DNA of 64,000 bases from Bacteroidales bacterium (lineage in GTDB: Bacteria > Bacteroidota > Bacteroidia > Bacteroidales > Tenuifilaceae). The stretch lies in assembly GCA_013376985.1 (NCBI GenBank), contig JACABB010000002.1, forward strand, positions 118,309 through 182,308, given 5' to 3'. The notes under the pieces are model-generated. The model was given only the letters and a program-made list of their open reading frames with translations, was not told the origin of the DNA and searched no databases. Positions 19,692 through 27,764 of this stretch are shown one piece after another. The position numbers were made by a program, and so were the translations under genes. How positions within the stretch are numbered: the stretch's first letter is position 1; each line of letters opens with the position of its first letter.

Positions 19692-20484
19692 AGAGACTAC
19701 AGCCTATATCCAAAGCAAGATTAAAACCGCTCCAGAAGTGGGTATTATCCTTGGAACAGGTTTGGGTGGTTTAGTTCGTGATATAAAGAATCAGGAGGTT
19801 CTTGAATATAAAGACATTCCAAACTTCCCTTTATCAACTGTAGATGGACATTCTGGAAAATTAATTTTCGGGGAACTTGGTGGTAAAAAAGTTGTTGCCA
19901 TGCAGGGTCGTTTTCACTACTACGAAGGTTATGATATGAAACAGGTTACCTTCCCTGTTAGAGTACTTAAGTTTCTTGGTATAAAGTATTTATTCGTTTC
20001 CAATGCCAGTGGAGGAGTTAATCCCAACTTTGAAATCGGGGATTTGATGATAATCAACGATCATATCAACCTGCTTCCAAATCCATTAATTGGTTTAAAT
20101 ATTCCTGAACTCGGGCCTCGCTTTCCCGACATGAGCGATGCTTATAGCAAAGAGCTTATCGATTTGGCAAAGGGTGTTGCCAAAAAGAACGACATCAAGG
20201 TACAGGAAGGATGTTATGTGGCTACAACTGGACCAACCTTTGAAACACCTAAAGAGTACCAATATTTCAGAATAATCGGTGGCGATACGGTAGGAATGTC
20301 GACAACCCCAGAGGTAATTGTTGCCCGCCACATGAAACTTCCAGTATTTGCTATCTCAATTATCACTGATCTTGGTGTTCCTGGAAAGATAGTAGCTGTA
20401 ACTCATGAGGAGGTTCAAGAGATTGGAAAATTAGCAGAAAAGAAGATGACTCTGATTATGGGAGAGATGATGAAAGGATTATAG
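19675..20484 (+). CDS. Purine nucleoside phosphorylase (PNP-I, trimeric type)
   Basis: 269 aa with the trimeric PNP motifs: GIILGTGLGGLV (phosphate-binding), VDGHSGKLIFGELGGKKV, MQGRFHYYEGY, NASGGVNP, TTGPTFETPKEYQYF and GMSTTPEVIVARH. It cleaves purine nucleosides with phosphate. The start codon lies inside lpxK (17-nt overlap), a typical tight operon pair. A terminator follows the gene. Confidence 0.95.
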   Translation: MLEKFKETTAYIQSKIKTAPEVGIILGTGLGGLVRDIKNQEVLEYKDIPNFPLSTVDGHSGKLIFGELGGKKVVAMQGRFHYYEGYDMKQVTFPVRVLKFLGIKYLFVSNASGGVNPNFEIGDLMIINDHINLLPNPLIGLNIPELGPRFPDMSDAYSKELIDLAKGVAKKNDIKVQEGCYVATTGPTFETPKEYQYFRIIGGDTVGMSTTPEVIVARHMKLPVFAISIITDLGVPGKIVAVTHEEVQEIGKLAEKKMTLIMGEMMKGL

Positions 20485-20515
20485 CATTTGACCAAAAATC
20501 TTATACACGCTCTGG

Positions 20516-20543
20516 CCTCTTTGGAGTTTCCAAAGAGGTTTTT
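20516..20543 (+). terminator. Rho-independent terminator after PNP
   Basis: CCTCTTTGGA pairs with TCCAAAGAGG around a short loop, followed by five T. It lies between convergent genes. Confidence 0.85.
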
Positions 20544-20556
20544 CATTTTTAGCCCA

Positions 20557-21261
20557 TTATAGTTTTTCGGCTACAACGCAAGTTTTTTTATATTTTTTCA
20601 CCTCGCCATTTGGATTGAAATATTCTATGTAAACGATATAAATCCCTATGGGTAATCTTTGATTCTTGTTATCTAGCCCATCCCATGTAATTGCTCCTTC
20701 TGTACCAATTAAAAGACTAGATGTCAACCGCTTAACCTCCATTCCCCCAGAATCAAAAATCCTGATATTAGCAACAGAACCTTCATTAGGCAGTTTAAAT
20801 GAAATTACCAGATAGTCATCCTTCCCATCACCATCGGGAGAGAATATCTCAGGGGCAAGAACAAACTCATCCTCCTTTTTAGATAATTCAACCCATTGAG
20901 AGTTTTTGTAGGTAGGTGTTGCAAAACCAATAGTTTGTGCTGCTGAATGCCATGTTGATGCGCTAGATGATTCTAGTTCTGGATTAATTCTCTCAAGAGA
21001 CACCCCTTTAAAATCGTTTAACAACTTGGAATGCAAACCCTCAAAATAATGAAACTCATCAATTACCTCTAATTCCTTATTCAGGAGAACCACATAACCT
21101 TCATCGGTATTAAAAGCAGCCATACTTGATGCAGTAACAAATGCTTTATCATTTTCAGTATGATAAAACATCTTTACTAAACCAGGATTAGTTGTTATTA
21201 CAGCATAGCTCTGAGGGAAGAGCAATTTTGTGGTATCGGTACAGAGTATACTTGATCCAGT
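20557..21261 (-). pseudogene. C-terminal fragment of a large secreted lamin-tail/FlgD-like-domain protein
   Basis: The frame is open from a TGA at 21262-21264 downward, so no start codon belongs to it; a TTG at 21225 is only a nominal start. It begins abruptly in mature sequence (CTDTTKLLFPQSYAVITT), continues as a lamin-tail-like region and ends in a FlgD-like Ig domain (PEIFSPDGDGKDDYLVIS, later WDGLDNKNQRLPIGIYIVYI), the usual C-terminus of exported Bacteroidota proteins. With no signal peptide it looks like a severed 3' part. The likely 5' part is the minus-strand gene at 27765-28391. The intervening 6.5 kb would be an insertion. Confidence 0.72.
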
Positions 21262-21273
21262 TCATTAGAAACA

Positions 21274-21489
21274 CTATTCCAGTTTGATTTTGAGATTCAA
21301 TGCTCTTTGAGCCTGAATTAAAGCATAATCTTGAAAGGCCTTTTGAATCAGTATTGATGTTAAAAGTTTTGAGTAGATATCCGCTTTGGATGTATTCCCA
21401 GCAATCTTATAATCATTTTGAACATCATCAAGTCCAACTATTAGATTACGGAATTGCTCTAAATCAAGGTCTAATCTAATATATTTCAT
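21274..21489 (-). CDS. Small helical protein of unknown function (paralogue of 62937-63146)
   Basis: 71 aa, predicted mostly helical, no signal peptide. It matches the 69-aa product of 62937-63146 along its length (RLDLD.EQFRNLIV.LDDVQ, KADIYSKLL, ILIQKAFQDYALIQAQR). The 5' non-coding sequence is also conserved (AAACCTTACTTAA, then ATTAATATTTATG). No known family is recognised. Both copies lie near a CHAT gene with its GG peptide, so it may belong to that module. Its stop is 9 nt from the break in the severed secreted-protein gene. Confidence 0.72.
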   Translation of the reverse strand: MKYIRLDLDLEQFRNLIVGLDDVQNDYKIAGNTSKADIYSKLLTSILIQKAFQDYALIQAQRALNLKIKLE

Positions 21490-21614
21490 AAATATTAATT
21501 CTTAAGTAAGGTTTATAGGGTTTAGTTAATACTCTATCTACAATTATATGGTCATAAATTTTATTTTAACTTTTTTTTGTATATCATTACAAATATATAT
21601 TACAAATTGCGATT

Positions 21615-22010
21615 ATGCAAGAAAAGTTATCACATATGGAGACGGTGTTTATAATCGAAAGACTAAAGACTTATTACCAAGTGGACACAGATACTTCACT
21701 CGCTAGTGTTTTGGGTATTAGGCAAAACACCATCTCTTCATGGAGGTCGAGAAGCGCGATTGATTTCGAATTAATAATCGCAAGGTGCGATAATATTAAT
21801 TTTAATTGGCTATTTTTTGATGAGGGCCCTGTTTTTAGGAGCGATATTAAGACAAACCCATCAGCGATTACGGGCGATGCTGTAAACAACTTGTTTTTAA
21901 AACAAACCATCTCCGAAAAGGAGGAAAAGATTGAGAGTTTGAATAGGGAGATAGGTAGGCTTCAAAATCAAATAGAGTTGTTTAAAAAGGAAAAGGGAGA
22001 TAGTTCCTAA
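21615..22010 (+). CDS. CI-repressor-like helix-turn-helix regulator
   Basis: 131 aa. The N-terminal half (about residues 8-75) is a phage CI-type HTH: IIERLKTYYQVDTDTSLA, LGIRQNTISSWRSR and RCDNINFNWLFFDEGP. The C-terminus (KEEKIESLNREIGRLQNQIE) is a coiled coil, probably for dimerisation. Two ATTACAAAT words just upstream could be operator half sites. It is transcribed away from the 71-aa gene and toward the TPR gene, and is the only DNA-binding protein seen in the inserted block, so it may regulate it. Confidence 0.82.
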   Translation: MQEKLSHMETVFIIERLKTYYQVDTDTSLASVLGIRQNTISSWRSRSAIDFELIIARCDNINFNWLFFDEGPVFRSDIKTNPSAITGDAVNNLFLKQTISEKEEKIESLNREIGRLQNQIELFKKEKGDSS

Positions 22011-22346
22011 ATAGCAGCAGGGCAAACACCTACGTATAAGAGTAAAAAAGGGAATAAAAACGTTGCCAAATAATTAAGAAGAAGCGTTATTTTAAAGTAA
22101 GATGTCTTTGTTTTCGCTGAACTGCCAGCACGGTCAACATATTTAAGTTACCTAGGGCATTCTTACCCCGCCAAACGGTATTTCTCCACATAAAATAATT
22201 ATTTATACAGATAAATATCCAAGCCCAATTAATACGTATTTAATGTTACTTATATTAACAATTTATTTTTGTTTGCTTGTTGTTTTGAAGTTTTTTATTA
22301 ATATTGTAATCATTACTAATATACAATGTACATAAAAATATTATTT
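22011..22346. other. Intergenic region with a probable promoter
   Basis: About 330 nt without a gene. TATTTTTG at 22264-22271 fits the Bacteroidota -7 element and would drive the TPR gene. No strong hairpin is seen. Confidence 0.45.
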
Positions 22347-23207
22347 ATGAACTTAGAGATTAACAGGGATACTATTAAAGCTTTTATACTAAACGAGCTT
22401 CCTCCAGAAACAATGTCTTTTGTTGAAGATGCAATTGATGCGGATTTTCGCTTTAAAAGAATGTATGAGGAAGTAATATTTGAGATTGATAACAAGGTAT
22501 ACCACGCTAAACTGATGAACCCAATCGAAGAGAACAAGTTTAAGGATAGGTGGATGAGGAAAATGCTGTTTTGTCTTGAGGTCGATCATCACAAGGAAAA
22601 AAATGTTTCCCCAAAGGAGCTACTTCGTAGAAGAAGTGTATGCGAGACCGCTCAAAGCCAAGAAATGAATATACCTAAAGCACACGCTATAGGTATGAGC
22701 ATTAAACGCTGGCTGGTTGCCGCTTCAATTACAGTTATGCTTATTGTTGGTGGAGGAATAGCGTACCTTTCTGTACCCAGTGATTCCTTGGAAAACAGGT
22801 TGTACACAGAATATTATGCTCCTTTCAATTCTTTGAATGATTACCTGTTAGATAATAACTCTATGGCTATTGCCAAGAAGAAGTATTTGGATGGGGAGTA
22901 TATCAATGCCCTATTGCTCTTAGATGAATTACCAACATCAATAAGTATTAAAAATGAGCGAGACCTGTTCATCGGCTTATCCTTGATGGAAATTGGCAAG
23001 CATAAAGAGGCAACAAACTATTTCGAAGAAATTATTGCTACCAAGAACAGGCTTGAATATATCCCACATGTTCGCTGGTATTTGGGTCTTTGCTACTTAA
23101 AAACAAGAGATAAAGCAAAAGCGATTGATACCTTTAAGACTATTGTAGATGATAATGGTTATAACTACAAAAAGGCTAAACAGATCCTGAAAAAACTTGG
23201 CAACTAA
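22347..23207 (+). CDS. Anti-sigma-factor-like membrane protein with TPR-like periplasmic part
   Basis: About 286 aa from ATG 22347 (an ATG at 22326 is also in frame). The N-terminal cytoplasmic segment (IKAFILNELPPETMSFVEDA, then IDADFRFKRMYEE) has the spacing of anti-sigma N-terminal helices, without zinc ligands. One transmembrane helix follows near residue 130-150 (WLVAASITVMLIVGGGIAYL), then a C-terminal TPR-like region (KHKEATNYFEEIIATKN, WYLGLCYLKTRDKAKAIDTF). No sigma factor gene is adjacent. In Bacteroidota such proteins often neighbour CHAT genes, as here. Function unproven. Confidence 0.72.
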   Translation: MNLEINRDTIKAFILNELPPETMSFVEDAIDADFRFKRMYEEVIFEIDNKVYHAKLMNPIEENKFKDRWMRKMLFCLEVDHHKEKNVSPKELLRRRSVCETAQSQEMNIPKAHAIGMSIKRWLVAASITVMLIVGGGIAYLSVPSDSLENRLYTEYYAPFNSLNDYLLDNNSMAIAKKKYLDGEYINALLLLDELPTSISIKNERDLFIGLSLMEIGKHKEATNYFEEIIATKNRLEYIPHVRWYLGLCYLKTRDKAKAIDTFKTIVDDNGYNYKKAKQILKKLGN

Positions 23208-23230
23208 TTTTCGTTACTTGAATCTATACA

Positions 23231-23264
23231 GAGTTCCGAACTTTCTAAAAGTTCGGAACTTTTG
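23231..23264. terminator. Terminator-type hairpin between the TPR and CHAT genes
   Basis: GAGTTCCGAACTT pairs with AAGTTCGGAACTT around a short A/T loop, followed by T residues on the plus strand. A hairpin with the same GAAC/GTTC core lies downstream of the 69-aa paralogue at 63194-63225. Confidence 0.75.
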
Positions 23265-23341
23265 CGTTTAAGGTATTGTTCAATACAAATCTTATGAGGG
23301 TCAAACTCTATCGGGTTTGACCCAGTAGAGTCTATAAATTG

Positions 23342-26107
23342 CTAGTTTACCACACTACCCGCCAGCCTCCTTATCGCCTTCCGTTTCCATACAAGGAGGG
23401 TTAGGGTTACAATTATGGTTGCTATAAGTAGTACCTTCTTTAGAAACCAGTAATGATAAAGCGCATTCTGGTTGCCATTTACCACAATCCCAGACCAAAA
23501 GCGAGGCGATACAAAAATCTGATTCTCTTTTCCGAGATACTTTAACTTGGCAAGCCTAAGTGCCTCATCCTTCCGCATTCCCTTGAACAGGTTCATGTAA
23601 AAATCGTTTAGCATATCATTAGTTGACCCATCGTACGCCGACCATAGCGACATCACTACCGATTGGCTACCAGCAAACATAAAACTCCTACTCATACTTA
23701 GCACACCTTCCCCCTTAGATATCTTCCCAGACCCTGAGTAGCATGATCCCAACACTACCATCTGTGCGTTTAACTGCATGTTATAAACCTCCCATGCGTG
23801 CAAATAGCCATCGTCAGCAGAATCGGTTGGCGTGGATAGGGCTAGTTTAGAGTTGGCGGGGTTAAGGGTATCCTCTAACCCGTGTGCGTAGAAATGAACA
23901 ACCCCATACCTGCCACAGTATTTTTTGAAGTTCGCTTCTGTAGCGTTACTTCCTATTAGCGATTTGCCGAAGGTTAGTAATGCCGTTCTCCTTACGCTCC
24001 TTAACCCCATTGGAATGCTTCTTAGCGAATCCTTAGAGTTTTTGTAATCGGGCGCAATTCCCAAAAAATCGGGGGACCCTCTGTGAATGCTACTCAGGGA
24101 GTTGCTGTACAGCGTTGCAGAGTAGGCATAGCCTATAGGGTATTTTCGTAGCAGGTACGATTCCTTTGCATAGTTGGGTTTATCGCTCACCCGATACGGC
24201 TTATCAATAAGCACATCGAAGGAGATAAGATTCAACCTCCCATCTGGAATTATTAGCAGATTTTTATTCTCAAGCAAGGATTCAACTGGGTAGATTAACT
24301 TTTTGTAAAGTGTATATGCCGCATCCCTATATATGTAGTAATCCGAGGGGTAGGGGCTGCGTAGATCCGATATTAAAAAGTCAAGCCCTGAGCGAAAGGT
24401 ACTATCGGCTTCCTTCTTTACCAGTAAAAACGTATCCTTGGTAATGGCAAAGGTATACAGCTCCTTATCCCCCAGTACATATTCAAGGATAGCCTCCTTT
24501 TTGTCCATTGACTTTTGGAGTTGAGTAACACTTACAACTTGGTTGCTGTACTTCTGCTTATAGTACTCAGGGTAGCGGCTCTCAAGCCGTTGCATTAGCC
24601 CTTCAAGTTTTTGCGAAAGGCTGAATTGCTGCTCGTTCCACACGTCTATTTTGGATCTGTTAGGATGTTCCAGTTTGCTTTCATCCTCCGCCTGCATTCT
24701 AAGGCTAACTATTTGCTGTTTTATTCTTCTCTCATTCACGCTAATGCTATCGGGTATCCCAGCAACCCCTTTTGCCATCTCATCATTCTTCAGTTCCCTT
24801 AGTACGGCGTACTTACTAAACTCGGCATACTTAAACGCTATTTCCGTGTACTTGTAGTCTTTTGTAATTTCGTAAAGTGAATTTGCAATTCTTACTATTG
24901 ATAGATAAACCTCATGCTCCCTTTCAGCAATTTGTAATTTTGATCCTTCATAGAGGTAGCCAGTTCGCAACTGTTCAATAAAAGTAGCAGCCAGTTCAAG
25001 CGTGGCTAAGGTTGCCTTAAGGTTTTGTTCCTTGCCCTCTTGCTCGGCAAATTTCTCGAAAGCCTGCGCCTTTAACTTAATGATATCAAGCAGATCCATA
25101 TCTGGCATCACATCCGCATTTGGATTTGTATATATTGAACTATCGTTGAAATTGTAAATCTTTGAGATTAGTGATTTTTGGTAGTATTTTAACGCTAATT
25201 TGTAGTTTCCAATTCTATAATATAGTTTCCCATTATTCATAAAACTATACGAAGTATAAAGATGTTTACACCCTAAAGATTTTAGTAGGATATTTTGGGA
25301 TTTTTTGTAAAGCCTAGTGCTATTCCTATAATCGCCAATATCTGAGTAGAAAGCAGCATAGTTCATATATGCCATCCCTGTCATGTAATGATTTTCGCCA
25401 AACTCAATGGTATTAAATTCTATCGCCTTTTTGAAAAAACAATCGGCTCTGCTTAAACTATCCAACTTCTGATATACTAACCCACAATTAAAGTATGTCT
25501 CACTATTCTCGCTGAGTTTATTCTCCTTAGATATTTGAATGCTTTTTAAATAGTTTACTCTAGCAAGATTATAGTTTCCTAGTTTGTAGTAGGAAAAACC
25601 TAGATTATGATAGTTATGAACAATATAACTGCATTTCTTCTTGTCTTTACTTTTTTCTAGCACCGATAGCGTATTTTCAATATAGTAGATAGCTTTGGGA
25701 TAATCGCCTTTTAAGGAGTAGATAATGGCAATATTCCCATTTATAACCGACAAACTAAAAATATCAGATGTCTTTTCTTTTGCCTTTTTGTAATAATCGA
25801 TAGCCATGCTTAGATTACCCTGCTTTTTAAAAATTATTCCAAGCAGGTTATACACCCTAAAATATTCAGGGTTAATATCCTCTGGTATTTTACTTTTTAA
25901 AATAATAATTCTATTAAGAATTCTTAATGCACTATTGTAATCACCAGTTGCATAGTAAGCCTTACTGCTGTCGTATAGCAAGTTCATATTGCTGACATCA
26001 TTATATTGCTGTGAGTTTACCTCCAATATATTAAGGGAAACAAAAACTAATAATAAAACAAGAAATTTGAATGATGGGAAGCTATCTTGCAATTTGAAAG
26101 AATTCAT
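23342..26107 (-). CDS. Secreted TPR-CHAT caspase-like protein with C-terminal membrane anchor
   Basis: 921 aa. I chose ATG 26107 (MNSFKLQDSFPSF) over an earlier ATG because the paralogue at 63802 starts with the same NSFKLQ. A signal peptide (about 1-33) precedes seven or more TPR units (about 45-330). The C-terminal CHAT domain (about 600-880) has the catalytic dyad H742 (HFYAHG) and C789 (LGSCYSG) of caspase-like peptidases. A transmembrane helix near residue 895 (KVLLIATIIVTLTLLVW) and a basic tail end the protein, so the protease-like domain probably faces the periplasm. It diverges from a GG-leader peptide gene 68 nt away. The substrate is unknown; that peptide is the obvious candidate. 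Confidence 0.9.
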   Translation of the reverse strand: MNSFKLQDSFPSFKFLVLLLVFVSLNILEVNSQQYNDVSNMNLLYDSSKAYYATGDYNSALRILNRIIILKSKIPEDINPEYFRVYNLLGIIFKKQGNLSMAIDYYKKAKEKTSDIFSLSVINGNIAIIYSLKGDYPKAIYYIENTLSVLEKSKDKKKCSYIVHNYHNLGFSYYKLGNYNLARVNYLKSIQISKENKLSENSETYFNCGLVYQKLDSLSRADCFFKKAIEFNTIEFGENHYMTGMAYMNYAAFYSDIGDYRNSTRLYKKSQNILLKSLGCKHLYTSYSFMNNGKLYYRIGNYKLALKYYQKSLISKIYNFNDSSIYTNPNADVMPDMDLLDIIKLKAQAFEKFAEQEGKEQNLKATLATLELAATFIEQLRTGYLYEGSKLQIAEREHEVYLSIVRIANSLYEITKDYKYTEIAFKYAEFSKYAVLRELKNDEMAKGVAGIPDSISVNERRIKQQIVSLRMQAEDESKLEHPNRSKIDVWNEQQFSLSQKLEGLMQRLESRYPEYYKQKYSNQVVSVTQLQKSMDKKEAILEYVLGDKELYTFAITKDTFLLVKKEADSTFRSGLDFLISDLRSPYPSDYYIYRDAAYTLYKKLIYPVESLLENKNLLIIPDGRLNLISFDVLIDKPYRVSDKPNYAKESYLLRKYPIGYAYSATLYSNSLSSIHRGSPDFLGIAPDYKNSKDSLRSIPMGLRSVRRTALLTFGKSLIGSNATEANFKKYCGRYGVVHFYAHGLEDTLNPANSKLALSTPTDSADDGYLHAWEVYNMQLNAQMVVLGSCYSGSGKISKGEGVLSMSRSFMFAGSQSVVMSLWSAYDGSTNDMLNDFYMNLFKGMRKDEALRLAKLKYLGKENQIFVSPRFWSGIVVNGNQNALYHYWFLKKVLLIATIIVTLTLLVWKRKAIRRLAGSVVN

Positions 26108-26175
26108 TACTATTGTCCTAATGTTCTTTATGTAGGACAAAAATAAACCAAATGCTTAACTTAAAACGTGAAATC
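26108..26175. promoter_or_regulatory. Divergent promoter region between GG peptide 1 and CHAT gene 1
   Basis: Read on the minus strand it contains TATTTTTG (a -7 element), then AAAGAACATTA and CAATA before the CHAT start. The same series stands in the same order before the second CHAT gene (63742-63801). It also contains the inverted repeat TTGTCCTA/TAGGACAA around 12 nt (26113-26140), a candidate operator found only in this copy. Confidence 0.6.
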
Positions 26176-26301
26176 ATGAAAAATGTAAAAAAAATGAAAC
26201 AAAAGAAATCTTTAGAAGGATTCAAAGCTATTAATGCAAAGAACCTACAACAAATCAAAGGTGGGGAAGGTACTCCAATTACAATAGATAGTGTTCTGTA
26301 G
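26176..26301 (+). CDS. Double-glycine leader peptide (putative RiPP/bacteriocin-type precursor) 1
   Basis: 41 aa. A basic N-terminus (MKNVKKMKQKKSLEG) leads into FKAINAKNLQQIKGG, which has the hydrophobic spacing and GG end of double-glycine leaders, and the remaining tail is EGTPITIDSVL. Leaders of this kind are cleaved after GG. The peptide is divergent from the CHAT gene (68 nt). A second peptide at 63604-63741 has the same layout (FRILKTKELLQTKGG, tail DTAPITQKDIEIH), and both tails share PIT. A structured element follows (26360-26438). No C39-type exporter is in the window. The precursor role is inferred from the leader and from the duplication; whether the tail is modified is unknown. 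Confidence 0.78.
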   Translation: MKNVKKMKQKKSLEGFKAINAKNLQQIKGGEGTPITIDSVL

Positions 26302-26359
26302 TTAGAATGGGTAATGTATTAACGAATTCTAACTATATCTAATTTATGTTGAATAGCTT

Positions 26360-26438
26360 AAAAAAAGCCCTACAAAAAAAACCGTACCCCAAATAATATA
26401 TTCAACTTTTAGGGTGCGGTTTAGAGTAGGGGTTTTTT
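26360..26438 (+). repeat. Structured element downstream of GG peptide 1 (copy 1)
   Basis: Two nested hairpins: outer AAAAGCCCTAC with GAGTAGGGGTTTT, inner AACCGTACCCC with GGGTGCGGTT, loop rich in A/T. A T-run ends it, so it can terminate both the peptide transcript and the convergent gene. The 63416-63492 copy, read on the minus strand, matches block by block (GCCCTAC, CACCCCAAAT, TTTTAGG.TGCGGTT, GAGTAGGG). It therefore keeps the same orientation relative to its peptide gene. It may be a terminator, an ncRNA or a MITE/REP-like element. Confidence 0.7.
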
Positions 26439-26443
26439 ATTTT

Positions 26444-27379
26444 TTAGTTTTTGGTAAGCTGAATATTAAATTCGCTCATCTCGCCGTCTGTAACTGTAAT
26501 TGTAGTAACCTGATCCGCATACCCAGGTTTTTTTATCGTGACAGTATAAACCCCTGCCAGCAATGATTTAATATTAAAACCACCCTTCACAGCAGACTTT
26601 TTCACAACATCAGGCTCATCCTTCACCGATTTCACTTTTGCACCACCATCATCAAGCGTAAAAGTCACCACAGCACCCCCCAGAGGAGCTCCAGTTGCCG
26701 CATCCGTTACCATACCCCTTACCGCCAACGAACCCGCCCCTTTATTTATAATTCTTCTAGCCTTATGATACCCGTCATAAAAATTCACATGGGTCAACCT
26801 TACTATCTCAACCGCTGCATCCATATTTGCCAGAGCAGCATCTGCCGTTTTAAACAGCTCTTTCAGCTGCGCCGTAGTTTGTCCCCCCTCTGTTCTTGCA
26901 GCACCGGGTTTACCAATCGAATCATTATACGCATTAATGGCAGCCAGCAGCTGGGTTTGAGTAGCAGCAGTAATACCATAATTAGCAAGCGTAGCAACAA
27001 TAGGTTGCGCACAGTCATAAGCAATCTGAGCGTAGTCCCTAACAGCCGTATCAGCTGCCTGTCGTATCTTACTTTCACTAATATTAACCTCTTGGGCTAA
27101 CACTGCATTGTTCGAAAACCTGGCATAAACCCCCATCTTCCTGAAATAGTCGGCGCTCATAACAGTAAGAGTTTCCTTCAGCTGGTTTTTGCCAATAGTA
27201 ACACCCTTTTTGCTAACCTTTTGCTGTCCCGCAAACGATTGGATTTGCCGAACGGTGCTCAAAAAAATAACAGAATTTTCCTTATAGTTCGGCAAAGGAT
27301 CGGTAATAGTCGTGTATGAAGCCTGATAATCCTTAAAGGTAAGGTACATGCTCAAACGATTTTCTTCTTGTCCTGTCAT
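26444..27379 (-). CDS. Protein with C-terminal carboxypeptidase-regulatory-like (CarboxypepD_reg) domain
   Basis: 311 aa without a signal peptide. Residues about 1-215 are helical, of no known family, rich in Ala, Gln and Thr. The last 95 residues (VRGMVTDAATGAPLGGAVVT, LLAGVYTVTIKKPGYADQV, NIQLTKN) form the beta-sandwich of carboxypeptidase-regulatory/Cna-B-like domains. Its sequence looks more GC-rich than the neighbouring AT-rich genes. It lies between the GG peptide and the minisatellite at 27547. The absence of an export signal is unusual for such a domain. Function unknown. Confidence 0.68.
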   Translation of the reverse strand: MTGQEENRLSMYLTFKDYQASYTTITDPLPNYKENSVIFLSTVRQIQSFAGQQKVSKKGVTIGKNQLKETLTVMSADYFRKMGVYARFSNNAVLAQEVNISESKIRQAADTAVRDYAQIAYDCAQPIVATLANYGITAATQTQLLAAINAYNDSIGKPGAARTEGGQTTAQLKELFKTADAALANMDAAVEIVRLTHVNFYDGYHKARRIINKGAGSLAVRGMVTDAATGAPLGGAVVTFTLDDGGAKVKSVKDEPDVVKKSAVKGGFNIKSLLAGVYTVTIKKPGYADQVTTITVTDGEMSEFNIQLTKN

Positions 27380-27546
27380 GCTCTCATTAAATTTAAAGGT
27401 TCACAAATAATCAATTATAGATAAATTTAAAGCTAAAATAAAAAGTAATTCTAAAAAAGACAAATTTCTTGCTAGCTATTTTAAGATTAGTCATAACACC
27501 TTCAAGTTCGTTACTATTACTACAGAAATAGGTATTACCGCCTGTG

Positions 27547-27764
27547 AGATATGTGCTAACATCTTTGAGATACGCCCTAACGTCTGTGAGATATGTGCTA
27601 ACACCTAAGAGATATGTGCTAACATCTTTGAGATACGTCCTAACATCTGAGAGATACGTCCCAACGTCTGGGAGATATGTCCTAACACCTGAGAGATATG
27701 TCCTAACACCTGAGAGATATGTCCTAACGCCTAAGAGATACGTGCTAATGTCTGTGAGATACGT
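27547..27764. repeat. 21-bp minisatellite (about ten units)
   Basis: Ten full units of 21 bp plus an 8-bp partial, consensus AGATAYGTSCTAACRYCTNNG. It keeps one plus-strand frame open (seven-residue repeat RYVLTSx) but has no start signal or family. It ends exactly where the truncated secreted-protein gene stops (27765), suggesting that the array marks the junction of a rearrangement. Confidence 0.9.

Noticed and set aside
27547-27764. CRISPR array
   Set aside because: Units are 21 bp with no spacers between repeats and no cas genes, so it is a tandem minisatellite.
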